A DNA stretch of 64,000 nucleotides, from contig CABJAW010000008.1 of NCBI GenBank assembly GCA_902363665.1, positions 62,001 through 126,000 on the forward strand, given 5' to 3'. The position numbers were made by a program, and so were the translations under genes. This document shows positions 24,460 to 33,218 of this stretch, piece by piece. The notes under the pieces are model-generated. The model was not told where the DNA came from. It searched no databases and saw only the letters and a program-made list of their open reading frames with translations. How positions within the stretch are numbered: position 1 is the stretch's first letter; each line of letters opens with the position of its first letter. The DNA comes from Lachnospiraceae bacterium (GTDB taxonomy: Bacteria > Bacillota > Clostridia > Lachnospirales > Lachnospiraceae).

Positions 24460-25554
24460 CTACCTCGGCCAGCGCTCCTCTTTTTTTGCAAGCGGCGCAA
24501 ATGGCTGATGCGGAAGCGTCTGATACCAGTAAGCCACACTTGCAACATCGTCCTGCCGTTCAAAATTTCCCTTATGGCAGCTTCCGATCTGCTGCAGTGT
24601 CACACGCAGATCCTCCTCAAACAGAATCGGATCCATGATATGCCAGCGGTAAAAGCCGCGCTGCGGCATTGTATCATCATTATAATAATCGCTGTGTACC
24701 GACTCATCATGTCTGGAATAATACGGATAGCCCAAAAACGGCGTATTGTACGTCTGCTCCACCGTCTTTCCGTCAATCTGCTTTGCAAAGCTCCAGGAAC
24801 CGCCAAAGTAATCTTCCATTCCGGTTCCGCAGATCGTCGGATATTCGTCATCTCCGTCAATATAAAACTTCATTTCTCCCTCGCCGTACCAGTACCGCTC
24901 CAGAGACGTATGTGCAATATACGTTCCGACATAATGTCCCTTTCCTTTTACCCCGTCCAGCACCGTATAATCCTTCTGAAGCTCCGTCAGACGCTCTCTG
25001 CGCCACTGTGCGTGGAAATAAAGCAGATCCTGCGGCATCTCATCCATCTCCCGGTAATCGATCTGATAGAAAAAGCAGTCAAGCTCCGTTTCATGCTGGT
25101 TTTCCAGTGTAATCCTTGCGCGCTTTCCAAATGGCATCTGGAAATAGCAATTCATTCCACGTGCCGGCACAACAACGATCGGAAGAGAGTTTACAACACA
25201 GTCTCTCGCAAATCCGCAGCAGAAGAAATCTCCCAGCGGACTTTCCACAGACGGTGTCTCTTCCCCGTCCCAGTACATCCGAAGTACCAGATCACGAAGC
25301 ATATAATAATCCTTTTCGGAACGGTCCGGTACCGTAATCCAGATATGTGTGATCACTCCCGGTCCCTTGATATCTGCCAGCGTTGTAACAGAACCGGATG
25401 GAAGCTTTCTAAGGCACGGTGAACCTTTTCTCGATGGTCCGAGTTCACTTGGCGCCATACCGCCCTTTCCCTTTTCTCCCGTCGGATTCTCTGCGTCGAT
25501 TGAACGGCTTCTGCCGTGCTTTGCATAGGCAAGCGTACCAAATTCCTGAAACAT
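24460..25554 (-). CDS. DUF2961/GH172-type glycoside hydrolase
   Basis: 364 residues, no signal peptide. The DUF2961 fold is marked by GKGGMAPSELGPSRKGSPC, GVITHIWITVP, LRMYWDGEETPSVESPLGDFF and CGTGMEDYFGGSW, then GFYRWHIMDPILFEEDL near the C terminus. Family GH172 includes difructose dianhydride I synthase/hydrolase and D-arabinofuranosidases; the acidic residues of MEDYF and of the following KTVEQTYNTPF segment are catalytic candidates. It is the last gene of a same-strand locus with GH32, an amylosucrase-like GH13 and a sugar importer, which favours a fructose-containing substrate over arabinan. AGGAGG precedes ATG 25554. Confidence 0.8.
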   Translation of the reverse strand: MFQEFGTLAYAKHGRSRSIDAENPTGEKGKGGMAPSELGPSRKGSPCLRKLPSGSVTTLADIKGPGVITHIWITVPDRSEKDYYMLRDLVLRMYWDGEETPSVESPLGDFFCCGFARDCVVNSLPIVVVPARGMNCYFQMPFGKRARITLENQHETELDCFFYQIDYREMDEMPQDLLYFHAQWRRERLTELQKDYTVLDGVKGKGHYVGTYIAHTSLERYWYGEGEMKFYIDGDDEYPTICGTGMEDYFGGSWSFAKQIDGKTVEQTYNTPFLGYPYYSRHDESVHSDYYNDDTMPQRGFYRWHIMDPILFEEDLRVTLQQIGSCHKGNFERQDDVASVAYWYQTLPHQPFAPLAKKEERWPR

Positions 25555-25579
25555 ACTCTTTTTCCTCCTGTAACATGTT

Positions 25580-25642
25580 ATGATGCCAGGGTCAAAAGCC
25601 TGAAACCACGATGTGCCTGCACAGAAGTGGTTTTATAACTTA
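25580..25642 (-). repeat. TTTTGACCCTGGCAT repeat upstream of the GH172 gene
   Basis: GATGCCAGGGTCAAAAGCC then TGAAACCAC, an inner TGTGC/GCACA hairpin and GTGGTTT, so the distal part forms a nested stem. It ends about 25 bases before ATG 25554, directly next to the ribosome site. Confidence 0.7.
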
Positions 25643-25822
25643 ATGCCCCGCCCCGATATGAGCATAAAAGTGGAGCGCAAGCTTCACGATATGCGAATAT
25701 TGGACAGAAAGCAGAACCGTTTCCATTTTGCAGCGGCAGGATTTCCCACTGCTGCCTCTTATGGACAATCAGCTCTGCTTTTTGTCATCTGCAAGGAACT
25801 ATTGCAGATGCTGCAGCCGTTG

Positions 25823-28255
25823 TCAGCATTTCTTCAGATAATAGTATCCGAATGCCGGAATATTTACGCCTGCTGCTTTCATTTTCCGACCGGAAATCAG
25901 ATCTACATAATCTCCGTCTGTCTCATTGATCCACGCAGTTTTATCAAACTCGCTGAAATTGAACACACCGATGATCTTATCCCCGTCATAATATCTTCCG
26001 ATACAGAGCACACCCTTCTCCCAGGTTTCGATCGTCCAGGTGTCCGCATACGAAACGAATGCTTTTTCACTCTTTCGGATTTCCTCAAGCTGATGCAGAC
26101 CCCGGAACATTTTTCCTTCCACTGTTGTATCATCTGTACGGTTTTCCGCCAGCTTCCAGTTCATCGCACCTCTGTGGATGTAACGGGAATCTGCTGCCTT
26201 GTTCGGATCATTTTTGTAAGTATAATCATTAACCTGCGCAATCTCATCTCCACTGTAAAGCACCGGAATGCCGGACTGCATAAACATATATGCGTGAAGC
26301 ATCAGATCCTTCCGGATCGCAACATCCATCGCATTATCATCCTGCTCAAAGCCCGCTTTCTCCACACCGCACATGGACGCAGTCGTTCCGCAGAAACGTG
26401 CATCTCCTGTCACCGGATCTGCATTATAAAGCTCACCGCGGCTTGTGCTGTTTCCTGCATAGCCCTGGAAATAATCGTTCAGATATTTCTTATGTGAACG
26501 CTCTTCCATGCCTTCCATCGCAAGTGTCGGATAGTCCAGGCCCCAGCCAATATCATCATGACAACGCAGGTAATTCAGGAATACGTAATCCTTCGGCAGA
26601 CCATTTACAATATCAAGCTGCTTCTTGAGCAGGCTTACATCACGGGTTGCCACGGTATGCCATGTGGTGGCCATCGTCGTTACATTATAAAGCATATGGC
26701 ACTCCGGCTTTTCTACTGTTCCGAAATACGGCACAACCTTTTCCGGCTCCATAACGACCTCACCCAGCAGCAGAATGCCCGGGCAAACGATCTCACCGAT
26801 CATACGCATCATCCGCACAATCGTATGTACCTGCGGAAGATTTCGGCAGCTTGTGCCAAGCTCCTTCCAGATATACGGTACTGCATCAATTCGGATAATA
26901 TCAATTCCCTTATTTGCCAGGAACAAGAAATTGTACATCATCTCATTAAAGACGCGCGGATTGCGATAGTTCAGATCCCACTGGTACGGATAGAACGAAG
27001 TCATAACATAATGTCCTGCGTCCGGAAGCCACGTAAAATTGCCCGGCGCTGTCGTCGGAAATACCTGCGGAACCGTCTCCTCATACCGGGACGGAATATC
27101 CCAGTTGTCAAAGAAGAAGTAGCGGCTCATATACTCTCCGTCACCACTGCGTGCTCTTTTCGCCCATTCATGATCCTCGGACGTATGATTCATGACAAAA
27201 TCCATGCATACATTGATCTTTTTCTCATGGCAGGCCGTGGTCAGGTCTTCCAGGTCTTCCATCGTACCAAGCTTTTCCTGCACTTTACGGAAATCTGCAA
27301 CTGCATAACCTCCGTCAGACCGTCCCTCCGGCGTATCCAGGAACGGCATCAGATGAATGTAATTCACATCACACTGCTCGATATAATCCAGACGGCTCTG
27401 TACGCCCTTCATATTTCCGGCAAAATTGTCGATGTAGAACATCATGCCCATCATATCATTCTGCTTGTACCAGTCCGGCTTTACCTCACGCGCATAGTCC
27501 GAAACCTTCAGACTTCTGCTTCTCTCATGATAAAAACGCTCCATATTGTCGCACAGCTCTGCAAACATGGAATCATTTCCGTAGAGTTCCATATACAGCC
27601 AGCGCAGCTCATCAACGTGGCGGTTAAAACGTCTGCGATAGACACTCTCCTCCTCAGCTGCTGCTTTCTCTGCTTCTTCTTTGGCTTTCTTCTCTGCCTC
27701 GGCCTTCGCCTTTGCTTCTGCTTCTTCTTTGGCTTTCTTTTCTGCTTCCGCCTTTGCCTTTGCTTCTGCTTCTTCTTTGGCTTTCTTCTCTGCCTCGGCC
27801 TTTGCCTTTGCTTCTGCTTCTTCTTTGGCTTTCTTCTCTGCCTCGGCCTTTGCCTTTGCTTCTGCTTCTTCTTTGGCTTTCTTCTCTGCCTCAGCCTTCG
27901 CCTTTGCTTCTGCTTCTTCCTTGGCTTTCTTCTCTGCCTCGGCCTTTGCCTTCGCTTCTGCTTCTTCTTTGGCTTTCTTCTCTGCCTCAGCTTTTGCCTT
28001 CGCTTCTGCTTCTTCTTTGGCTTTCTTCTCTGCCTTTGCCTTTGCTTCTGCTTCTTCTTTGGCTTTCTTCTCTGCCTCAGCTTTTGCCTTCGCTTCTACT
28101 TCCGCTTTGGCCTTCTTCTCTGCCTCAGCCTTTGCCTTCGCTTCTGCTTCTTCTTTGGCCTCAGCCTTTACTTCAACCTCTGCCTCCACAGCTTTCACTG
28201 CTTCCGGCGCTTTTTTTATGGTAGTTTTCTTTGGTGTTCTTTTTCCTCTGCTCAT
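25823..28255 (-). CDS. Amylosucrase-like GH13_4 enzyme fused to a long Ala/Glu/Lys helix
   Basis: 810 residues. Residues about 204-810 are a complete GH13 subfamily 4 domain: nucleophile Asp457 in GIDIIRIDAVPYIWK, acid/base Glu499 in LLGEVVM, Asp567 in RCHDDIGWG; the 42-residue nucleophile to acid/base spacing equals that of amylosucrase. Such enzymes split sucrose and either build alpha-glucan or release glucose. Residues 37-194 are ten units of AEAKAKAEAEKKAKEE (one shortened by two), preceded by a basic start (MSRGKRTPKKTTIKK), with no signal peptide. This should form a stable single alpha-helix or coiled coil. AGGAGA precedes ATG 28255; lacI is 52 bp upstream, GH172 downstream. Confidence 0.9.
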   Translation of the reverse strand: MSRGKRTPKKTTIKKAPEAVKAVEAEVEVKAEAKEEAEAKAKAEAEKKAKAEVEAKAKAEAEKKAKEEAEAKAKAEKKAKEEAEAKAKAEAEKKAKEEAEAKAKAEAEKKAKEEAEAKAKAEAEKKAKEEAEAKAKAEAEKKAKEEAEAKAKAEAEKKAKEEAEAKAKAEAEKKAKEEAEAKAKAEAEKKAKEEAEKAAAEEESVYRRRFNRHVDELRWLYMELYGNDSMFAELCDNMERFYHERSRSLKVSDYAREVKPDWYKQNDMMGMMFYIDNFAGNMKGVQSRLDYIEQCDVNYIHLMPFLDTPEGRSDGGYAVADFRKVQEKLGTMEDLEDLTTACHEKKINVCMDFVMNHTSEDHEWAKRARSGDGEYMSRYFFFDNWDIPSRYEETVPQVFPTTAPGNFTWLPDAGHYVMTSFYPYQWDLNYRNPRVFNEMMYNFLFLANKGIDIIRIDAVPYIWKELGTSCRNLPQVHTIVRMMRMIGEIVCPGILLLGEVVMEPEKVVPYFGTVEKPECHMLYNVTTMATTWHTVATRDVSLLKKQLDIVNGLPKDYVFLNYLRCHDDIGWGLDYPTLAMEGMEERSHKKYLNDYFQGYAGNSTSRGELYNADPVTGDARFCGTTASMCGVEKAGFEQDDNAMDVAIRKDLMLHAYMFMQSGIPVLYSGDEIAQVNDYTYKNDPNKAADSRYIHRGAMNWKLAENRTDDTTVEGKMFRGLHQLEEIRKSEKAFVSYADTWTIETWEKGVLCIGRYYDGDKIIGVFNFSEFDKTAWINETDGDYVDLISGRKMKAAGVNIPAFGYYYLKKC
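27660..28150. repeat. 48-bp coding tandem repeat, ten units, encoding the Ala/Glu/Lys helix
   Basis: Ten 48-bp units (one of 42 bp) run back to back in frame. Units differ mainly at synonymous positions, so the array has been kept while drifting, or is converting between units. Confidence 0.95.
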
Positions 28256-28307
28256 CTTCGTCTCCTGTTTCCCGTTCCGGATTCTGCCGGGAACCTTTTC
28301 TCTTCTC

Positions 28308-29330
28308 TCATTTCTCTTCTGTCAGTGGAAGGGTCGAACCGCCCTCAATAAATGTAACCGGAAGATTGATGATATTGTCTACCTTCTCGCCATTTAACAG
28401 CCGTTCCAGACAATCCACACTTGTCTTTGCAATCAGCTCTGTATCCTGGTAAATGCTGGAGACAAGCTGTCTGCCCGTATTGAGCATCTTCAGTCCATCA
28501 TAACCGATCACCTGCACATTCTCCGGAACGCGCAGCCCCATGCCACGCAGTTCCTCCATGATAACGACTGCCAGATGGTCAGTTCCGGCAAAAATCCCGT
28601 CCGGCCGCGCTCCTTTTCCATGATTTTCCATATGTGCACGCAGCACGCTGTTGATCAGATTTCTTGCAGAAAAGGACGAGTAAATACTTGGTACCTGCTG
28701 TTCTGAAAAAGATACGCTGCCATACGCCACATCATTCGCTTCACAGCACGCCTCAAATCCATACCGTCTCTTGCGCACCTCGTTTTCCACTGAACTGATT
28801 GTCTGAAAGAACAGCAGATTTTTGGCTCCGCGCCGGATCAGGCTGTCCGCCGCCATCCAGCCGCCCCCATAATTGTCGCAGGACACGCATGGCACTCCCG
28901 GCAGGCATCGTTCAATCGACACATAGGCCGACGAATCTTCAATATACTTTTCCACATTGCTGAACGTGACGCCGATGACACCGTCTACCTTATTGTACTT
29001 TGCCATCTCGATGTATTTGATCTCCTTTTTGTGATCTCCATCCGAAATACACAGAACCAGCTGCTTGCCAATGCCGGTAAGCGCTTTTTCCAGATCCCGC
29101 AGAAGCATGTTGTAAAAAGGATTCGTGATATTTGGCAGCATTACAACTACATAGCCGGTCCGCTGTGTCCTCATTCCGCGCGCAAGCCCGTTTACCTGAT
29201 AACCGAGCTTCTGTATGGACGCCTCCACTCTGCTTCTTCGTTCTTCGCTGACATTCCCACCATTTATTACATTCGATACAGTTCCGACGGATACACCGGC
29301 ATCCTGTGCTACATCCTTAATTGTTACCAT
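28308..29330 (-). CDS. LacI-family repressor of the sucrose/fructan locus
   Basis: 340 residues from ATG 29330 (MVTIKDVAQDAGVSVGTVSNVI), preceded by GGAAAGG; the reading to 29363 adds 11 unlikely residues. Helix-turn-helix and hinge (LGYQVNGLARGMRTQRTGYV) are followed by the effector domain with IFAGTDHLAVVIMEEL and VPENVQVIGYDGL. It lies between GH32 and the amylosucrase-like gene. TGAATCGATTCA and a related palindrome around the promoter at 34774-34802 are probable operators. Effector likely a fructoside or its phosphate, by context only. A MITE insertion lies about 90 bp upstream. Confidence 0.92.
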   Translation of the reverse strand: MVTIKDVAQDAGVSVGTVSNVINGGNVSEERRSRVEASIQKLGYQVNGLARGMRTQRTGYVVVMLPNITNPFYNMLLRDLEKALTGIGKQLVLCISDGDHKKEIKYIEMAKYNKVDGVIGVTFSNVEKYIEDSSAYVSIERCLPGVPCVSCDNYGGGWMAADSLIRRGAKNLLFFQTISSVENEVRKRRYGFEACCEANDVAYGSVSFSEQQVPSIYSSFSARNLINSVLRAHMENHGKGARPDGIFAGTDHLAVVIMEELRGMGLRVPENVQVIGYDGLKMLNTGRQLVSSIYQDTELIAKTSVDCLERLLNGEKVDNIINLPVTFIEGGSTLPLTEEK

Positions 29331-29420
29331 ACCCCATACCTTTCCTGCCGCTGTATATATCACAGTTCCTATAAGTTTCTATAGCTGCATATCGCGTCAT
29401 CTGCTGTCATTTTATTATTT

Positions 29421-29562
29421 GTAACTGTTCAGAGTCAAACAAAATTTCATAAAACAGGCGTAAAACACTTGCGTCTTTAATCATGTTTTTGAAATTTTAT
29501 TTGGCGGATACGCCACACCGGCGAAATGCGCAGCATTTTGGAGGTTGGCTCTGAACAGTTAC
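29421..29562. mobile_element. IS66-like MITE, copy 1 (142 bp)
   Basis: Starts GTAACTGTTCAGAGTCA and ends in the inverted TGGCTCTGAACAGTTAC. Flanked by TATTATTT on both sides (29413-29420 and 29563-29570), an 8-bp target duplication. Central hairpin partly decayed. The right-hand duplication contains the stop codon of the GH32 gene. Confidence 0.85.
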
Positions 29563-29564
29563 TA

Positions 29565-31115
29565 TTATTTACCCAATACAGTCCACCGGAATGTTTCTGG
29601 CTTCTCATCTGAATTCAGCCGAACCGTCTTTCCGAGCACATTCTCCTCCGTCTCGATCGTGCCACAGATTACACCGCCCTGGCCGAGTACATCAATCATC
29701 TCCTGGTCGATCGTGATCTGGAGACCAAGCCCCTCTGCCGGGTTAAACGATGCGCACAGTTCCGTGTCCAGCTCATGAAGCCTTGAAGTCTTCACGCTCA
29801 GTTTACCCTCCGTGAAATCAATGCGGATCACCGTCTCGCCGATTGCAAGATCTGCTTTTCCACTTGTACCCGGTTTCCAGAAAAGTTGAATCTCTCTCGC
29901 CTCATCTGCGATCACAAGATCTGTTTCCAGCGGAAGTTCTGCCCACTCGCCGCGAAGCGCTTCCATCTCCTCCGGCATATGGAATGCGATACGGTCGCCG
30001 TCTTTCGTGCGCTTCAGCGTAAGCACCTGCGGAATTCCCATGGCTCCATGATAATAACCAAGCGTGCTGTCCAGACGGATCCACGGAACCATAATGACAC
30101 GGTCGCCCGTATTGTCATACGTCTGCGCCGCATACGCTCTTCTGCTGAAATATGCCATCAGACGATCCGTCTGCGCCGTGAACTGATACCCGTCAAAGGT
30201 TCCGATCACATAATAACCATCTGCGGACCAGAATACCCAGCGCTTTTCATCCGTACCTTCCACCGGAAGCTCCATCAGTGCCGGGCACTCCCACATTCCC
30301 GGTATGCTGAGCTTCTGGCTTTCTTTCCAGTGACGCAGGTCTTCGGAACGCAGGATCAGGAAATCATTCCCATCCAGATACAATACCATAATATACGCTT
30401 TTGTGGAATCATGCCAGAAAACTTTTGGATCACGGTTTTCTGCAGTCATCCAGGGAATTATTTCTCCTGCGTCATGTATCGTCATCCCCTGATCATCCGA
30501 CCAGCGAAGACGTTGCGAAAAAACATTCTCTTCCCGTACAGACCAGTCATTTCTTCCTCCTGCTGCCGTATAAAAGAATAAAAGCGCATCCTGGCCGCAG
30601 CCGGCCGTATTTTTACGGTCTACTAACCCGCAGCCGGAATACGCTGTGCCGTACTGATCCGGAGTCATTGCGACATCCAGCTCTTTCCAGGAAAACAGAT
30701 CATTGCTGACGGCATGTCCCCAGCTCATGTTCTCCCATCCCGTTGAATACGGATTGTGCTGATAAAACAGATGATACACGCCATCTGCATACACCAGTCC
30801 GTTCGGATCGTTGACCCATCCGTACGTTGCCGTATGATGCAGTTTCGGGCGATACGGATAATCATTTCCCGGACGCTCCATCTCCTGGCGGATCGGGCTG
30901 GTTGTAAGAATTTCTTCTTCATCGAATACCAGTTCGATTTCTTTATCACGATATGCTGCACACTTCCATGCACCATAAAAATCATAACGGTCTGCTGCCA
31001 GACGGATCCGAATCTCCTGAACCAGCTTTCCGTCTGCGTAAATATTAAGTGTTTTCTCTTCTCTGGACATATCCACCGGAAGCCAGAGATAATCTCTCGT
31101 AACTTTCAGTCGCAT
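29565..31115 (-). CDS. GH32 beta-fructosidase (sucrose/fructan hydrolase) with N-terminal module
   Basis: 516 residues, no signal peptide, so intracellular. Catalytic residues: nucleophile Asp103 in GWVNDPNG, transition-state Asp229 in ENRDPK, acid/base Glu276 in MWECPAL. Residues 1-80 form an extra beta-rich module before the five-bladed propeller; a C-terminal beta-sandwich (about 390-516) completes GH32. It releases fructose from sucrose, fructo-oligosaccharides or levan fragments brought in by the importer encoded immediately upstream. The stop codon lies in the target duplication of a MITE, so the insertion landed exactly at the gene end without changing the product. Confidence 0.93.
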   Translation of the reverse strand: MRLKVTRDYLWLPVDMSREEKTLNIYADGKLVQEIRIRLAADRYDFYGAWKCAAYRDKEIELVFDEEEILTTSPIRQEMERPGNDYPYRPKLHHTATYGWVNDPNGLVYADGVYHLFYQHNPYSTGWENMSWGHAVSNDLFSWKELDVAMTPDQYGTAYSGCGLVDRKNTAGCGQDALLFFYTAAGGRNDWSVREENVFSQRLRWSDDQGMTIHDAGEIIPWMTAENRDPKVFWHDSTKAYIMVLYLDGNDFLILRSEDLRHWKESQKLSIPGMWECPALMELPVEGTDEKRWVFWSADGYYVIGTFDGYQFTAQTDRLMAYFSRRAYAAQTYDNTGDRVIMVPWIRLDSTLGYYHGAMGIPQVLTLKRTKDGDRIAFHMPEEMEALRGEWAELPLETDLVIADEAREIQLFWKPGTSGKADLAIGETVIRIDFTEGKLSVKTSRLHELDTELCASFNPAEGLGLQITIDQEMIDVLGQGGVICGTIETEENVLGKTVRLNSDEKPETFRWTVLGK

Positions 31116-31194
31116 GGTACCTCCTTATTCACAAATAATATAGATTCCCCCGAAGCATCCGGCACCTGTGCCGGAGACATGCCACGGGAGAATA

Positions 31195-31260
31195 TGATTT
31201 TCGGAAGGAGCCAGTACATCGTTATCGATGTACCAGACAGCCCCCTCCGTCCTTTATTTT
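31195..31260 (-). promoter_or_regulatory. Long imperfect hairpin between permease and GH32 genes
   Basis: GTACATCG and CGATGTAC pair around TTAT, extended outward by GGAG/CTCC-type pairs. There is no T run on the minus strand, so it more likely protects or partitions the mRNA than ends it. Confidence 0.5.
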
Positions 31261-31342
31261 TTCACAGGCATAAGCCCGTACCTGTCAATGTGCTTCCAAA
31301 GTATATCTTCTCAGCACATTTCTCTGCGTAGTTCTGTATCAA

Positions 31343-32203
31343 TCAGCCCTTAACTGCACCGGAGGTAACACCCTCGATGATGTAACGCTGCAGGAATACA
31401 TACAGGATCAGGATCGGGAGCATTGCCAGAAGCAGTGCTGCCAGAATCAGTCCGATATCGGTTGTATACGTTCCGTAGAAAACCTGCATTGCAATCGGAA
31501 GTGTATACATTTCCTTCTTACGAAGTACCAGGCTCGGCAGAAGGTAGTCATTCCAGAATGCCATTGCATCGATAACTGCTACGGTAGCGATGGTCGGTTT
31601 CAGAAGCGGGAATACAACGCTCCAGAATGTTTTCCATCTTGTACATCCATCGATCAGTGCTGCTTCCTCAAGCTCCAGCGGGATATTCGTAACAATTGCG
31701 CCGTGGAACATGAAGGTTGCCATGGAAAGTGAAAATCCAACGTGCATGAAAATCAGTGTAATTCTGCTGTTCAGGATCGGGATGGTAGCGCCGTACAGAG
31801 ATACGAGCGGAATCATCAGTACCTGGAACGGGATGACCATGGAAGCGATCATACCGGAAAACAGAAGTGTACATGCTTTCCATTTATTACGGACGATCAC
31901 GAATGCAGCCATGGACGAAAACAGCATGGTAAGTACCGTTGCACTAACTGTGATAATCAGTGAATTTTTGAAGCAGCTCCAGAAATTCATCTTTTTGATT
32001 GCATTCGGGAAGTTCTCCAGCGTAAAGCCATGAGAGCCAACGAGTGCCAGCGGTGCAGAGTTGATATCACCCTTTGTCTTGAATACGTTGATAACTACGA
32101 GAATGAATGGGAAGACAAATGCGATAAATGCGATGATCAGAATTACCATCATGATCGCATGGGAAATTTTTTTATTTCTCGCAGCCTTTACATTATCTGT
32201 CAT
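31343..32203 (-). CDS. ABC sugar importer permease, MalG-like (second locus)
   Basis: 286 residues, six predicted membrane helices. EAA loop: EEAALIDGCTRWKTFWSVVFP. Ends RYIIEGVTSGAVKG, as MalG-type proteins do. Its ATG overlaps the TAA of the upstream permease (TAATG) and GGGGAGG lies inside that gene, so the two are coupled. It forms the CUT1 channel of the sucrose/fructan locus together with the MalF-like protein. As in the first locus, no ATPase gene is present. Confidence 0.94.
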   Translation of the reverse strand: MTDNVKAARNKKISHAIMMVILIIAFIAFVFPFILVVINVFKTKGDINSAPLALVGSHGFTLENFPNAIKKMNFWSCFKNSLIITVSATVLTMLFSSMAAFVIVRNKWKACTLLFSGMIASMVIPFQVLMIPLVSLYGATIPILNSRITLIFMHVGFSLSMATFMFHGAIVTNIPLELEEAALIDGCTRWKTFWSVVFPLLKPTIATVAVIDAMAFWNDYLLPSLVLRKKEMYTLPIAMQVFYGTYTTDIGLILAALLLAMLPILILYVFLQRYIIEGVTSGAVKG

Positions 32204-33084
32204 TATGCTGCCACCTCCCCTTTCTTACCAATGTAAACCTGTGTAACACCTACGATCGCGCAGACAACAAACAGAATGAGTGCCTCTGCCTGACCGGTTC
32301 CGTAGTTCTTATAAGCAAACGCCTGATTGTAAACGTGCATAGCCGCCATAACAGAAGAGTTGAACGGCTCGCCTTTTGTAAGAGAAAGGTTTACATCGTA
32401 AACCATGAAGCATCTTGTGATCGTAAGGAACAGACACTGTACGAAAGAAGAACGCATCAACGGAATCGTGACATTGATCGTCGCCTGAGTCTTTGTACAT
32501 CCGTCGATTTCTGCCGCCTCCATAAGGCTCTTGGAAACGCTCATGAAACCTGCTACGTAGATCAGCATCATGTAGCCTGCATACTGCCATACCGATACGA
32601 GAATCAGGCAGAACATCGCGCCGTTCGTCGTCGAAAGCCAGGAAGTAGAGAGTGCTCCGACCGAAAGAGCCTGTCCGATCGCAACGATTGCACGGTTAAA
32701 TACGAATTTCCATACATAACCAAGAACGATACCGCCGATCAGGTTCGGAATGAAGAAGCCTGCGCGGAAGAAATTCTGTCCTTTGATACCGCTTGTTACC
32801 ATGTAAGCCAGCAGGAATGCCACAATGTTGACCAGAACGACAGAAACCACTGAATAGACGATTGTTCTTCCCATTGCCTGCCAGTAAGCAGCATCCTGAA
32901 ATGCCGCAATATAGTTTGCCAATCCTACGAAAGGCTTCGTTTTTGAAATGCCGTCCCAGCTCGTAAAGGTCAGGTACAGACCGTAGACAAACGGGAGGAT
33001 TACGACTGCACAGAACAGGAAAGTAGCCGGTCCTGCGAATATAAGGTATTGCTTTACCCTATAGGACATCGTATTTTTTTTCAT
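32203..33084 (-). CDS. ABC sugar importer permease, MalF-like (second locus)
   Basis: 293 residues. EAA loop: MEAAEIDGCTKTQATINVTIP. N-terminal YLIFAGPATFLFCAVVILPFVYG and GGIVLGYVWKFVFN are typical of the family. AGGGGGATG precedes ATG 33084. It receives substrate from the binding protein encoded upstream; two stable hairpins lie in the 134-bp gap between them. Confidence 0.94.
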   Translation of the reverse strand: MKKNTMSYRVKQYLIFAGPATFLFCAVVILPFVYGLYLTFTSWDGISKTKPFVGLANYIAAFQDAAYWQAMGRTIVYSVVSVVLVNIVAFLLAYMVTSGIKGQNFFRAGFFIPNLIGGIVLGYVWKFVFNRAIVAIGQALSVGALSTSWLSTTNGAMFCLILVSVWQYAGYMMLIYVAGFMSVSKSLMEAAEIDGCTKTQATINVTIPLMRSSFVQCLFLTITRCFMVYDVNLSLTKGEPFNSSVMAAMHVYNQAFAYKNYGTGQAEALILFVVCAIVGVTQVYIGKKGEVAA

Positions 33085-33113
33085 GTTTACTCATCCCCCT
33101 ATAAACAAAGTTT

Positions 33114-33195
33114 CAGCCATACGCCTCCGCCTGCGAGTGCGTATGGCTGCAGGAAGTTCAGAACGGCCGCCGCCCCGCTTTGGGAGCGGCTGTCG
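33114..33195 (-). terminator. Double hairpin between the second binding-protein and permease genes
   Basis: CAGCCATACGC pairs with GCGTATGGCTG (33114-33149), and CCGCTCCC with the GGGGCGG stretch at 33163-33195. Little T run, so it probably stabilises the binding-protein mRNA and partly attenuates. Confidence 0.55.
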
Positions 33196-33218
33196 GTTTC
33201 TGCTGTGTCAGATAAGTT

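Noticed and set aside
25580..25642. Reading TTGACC in the repeat family as a -35 element
   Set aside because: No acceptable -10 hexamer lies 15-19 bases downstream in the copies, and in one the ribosome site follows at once.
27660..28150. Regularly spaced repeats considered as a CRISPR array
   Set aside because: Units are back to back with no unique spacers, in frame within a coding region, and there are no cas genes.
27681..28397. Long plus-strand frames made of ASAFAFASASSLAFF and similar repeats
   Set aside because: They are the antisense shadows of the Ala/Glu/Lys repeat array of the amylosucrase-like gene; no ribosome site and no independent support.
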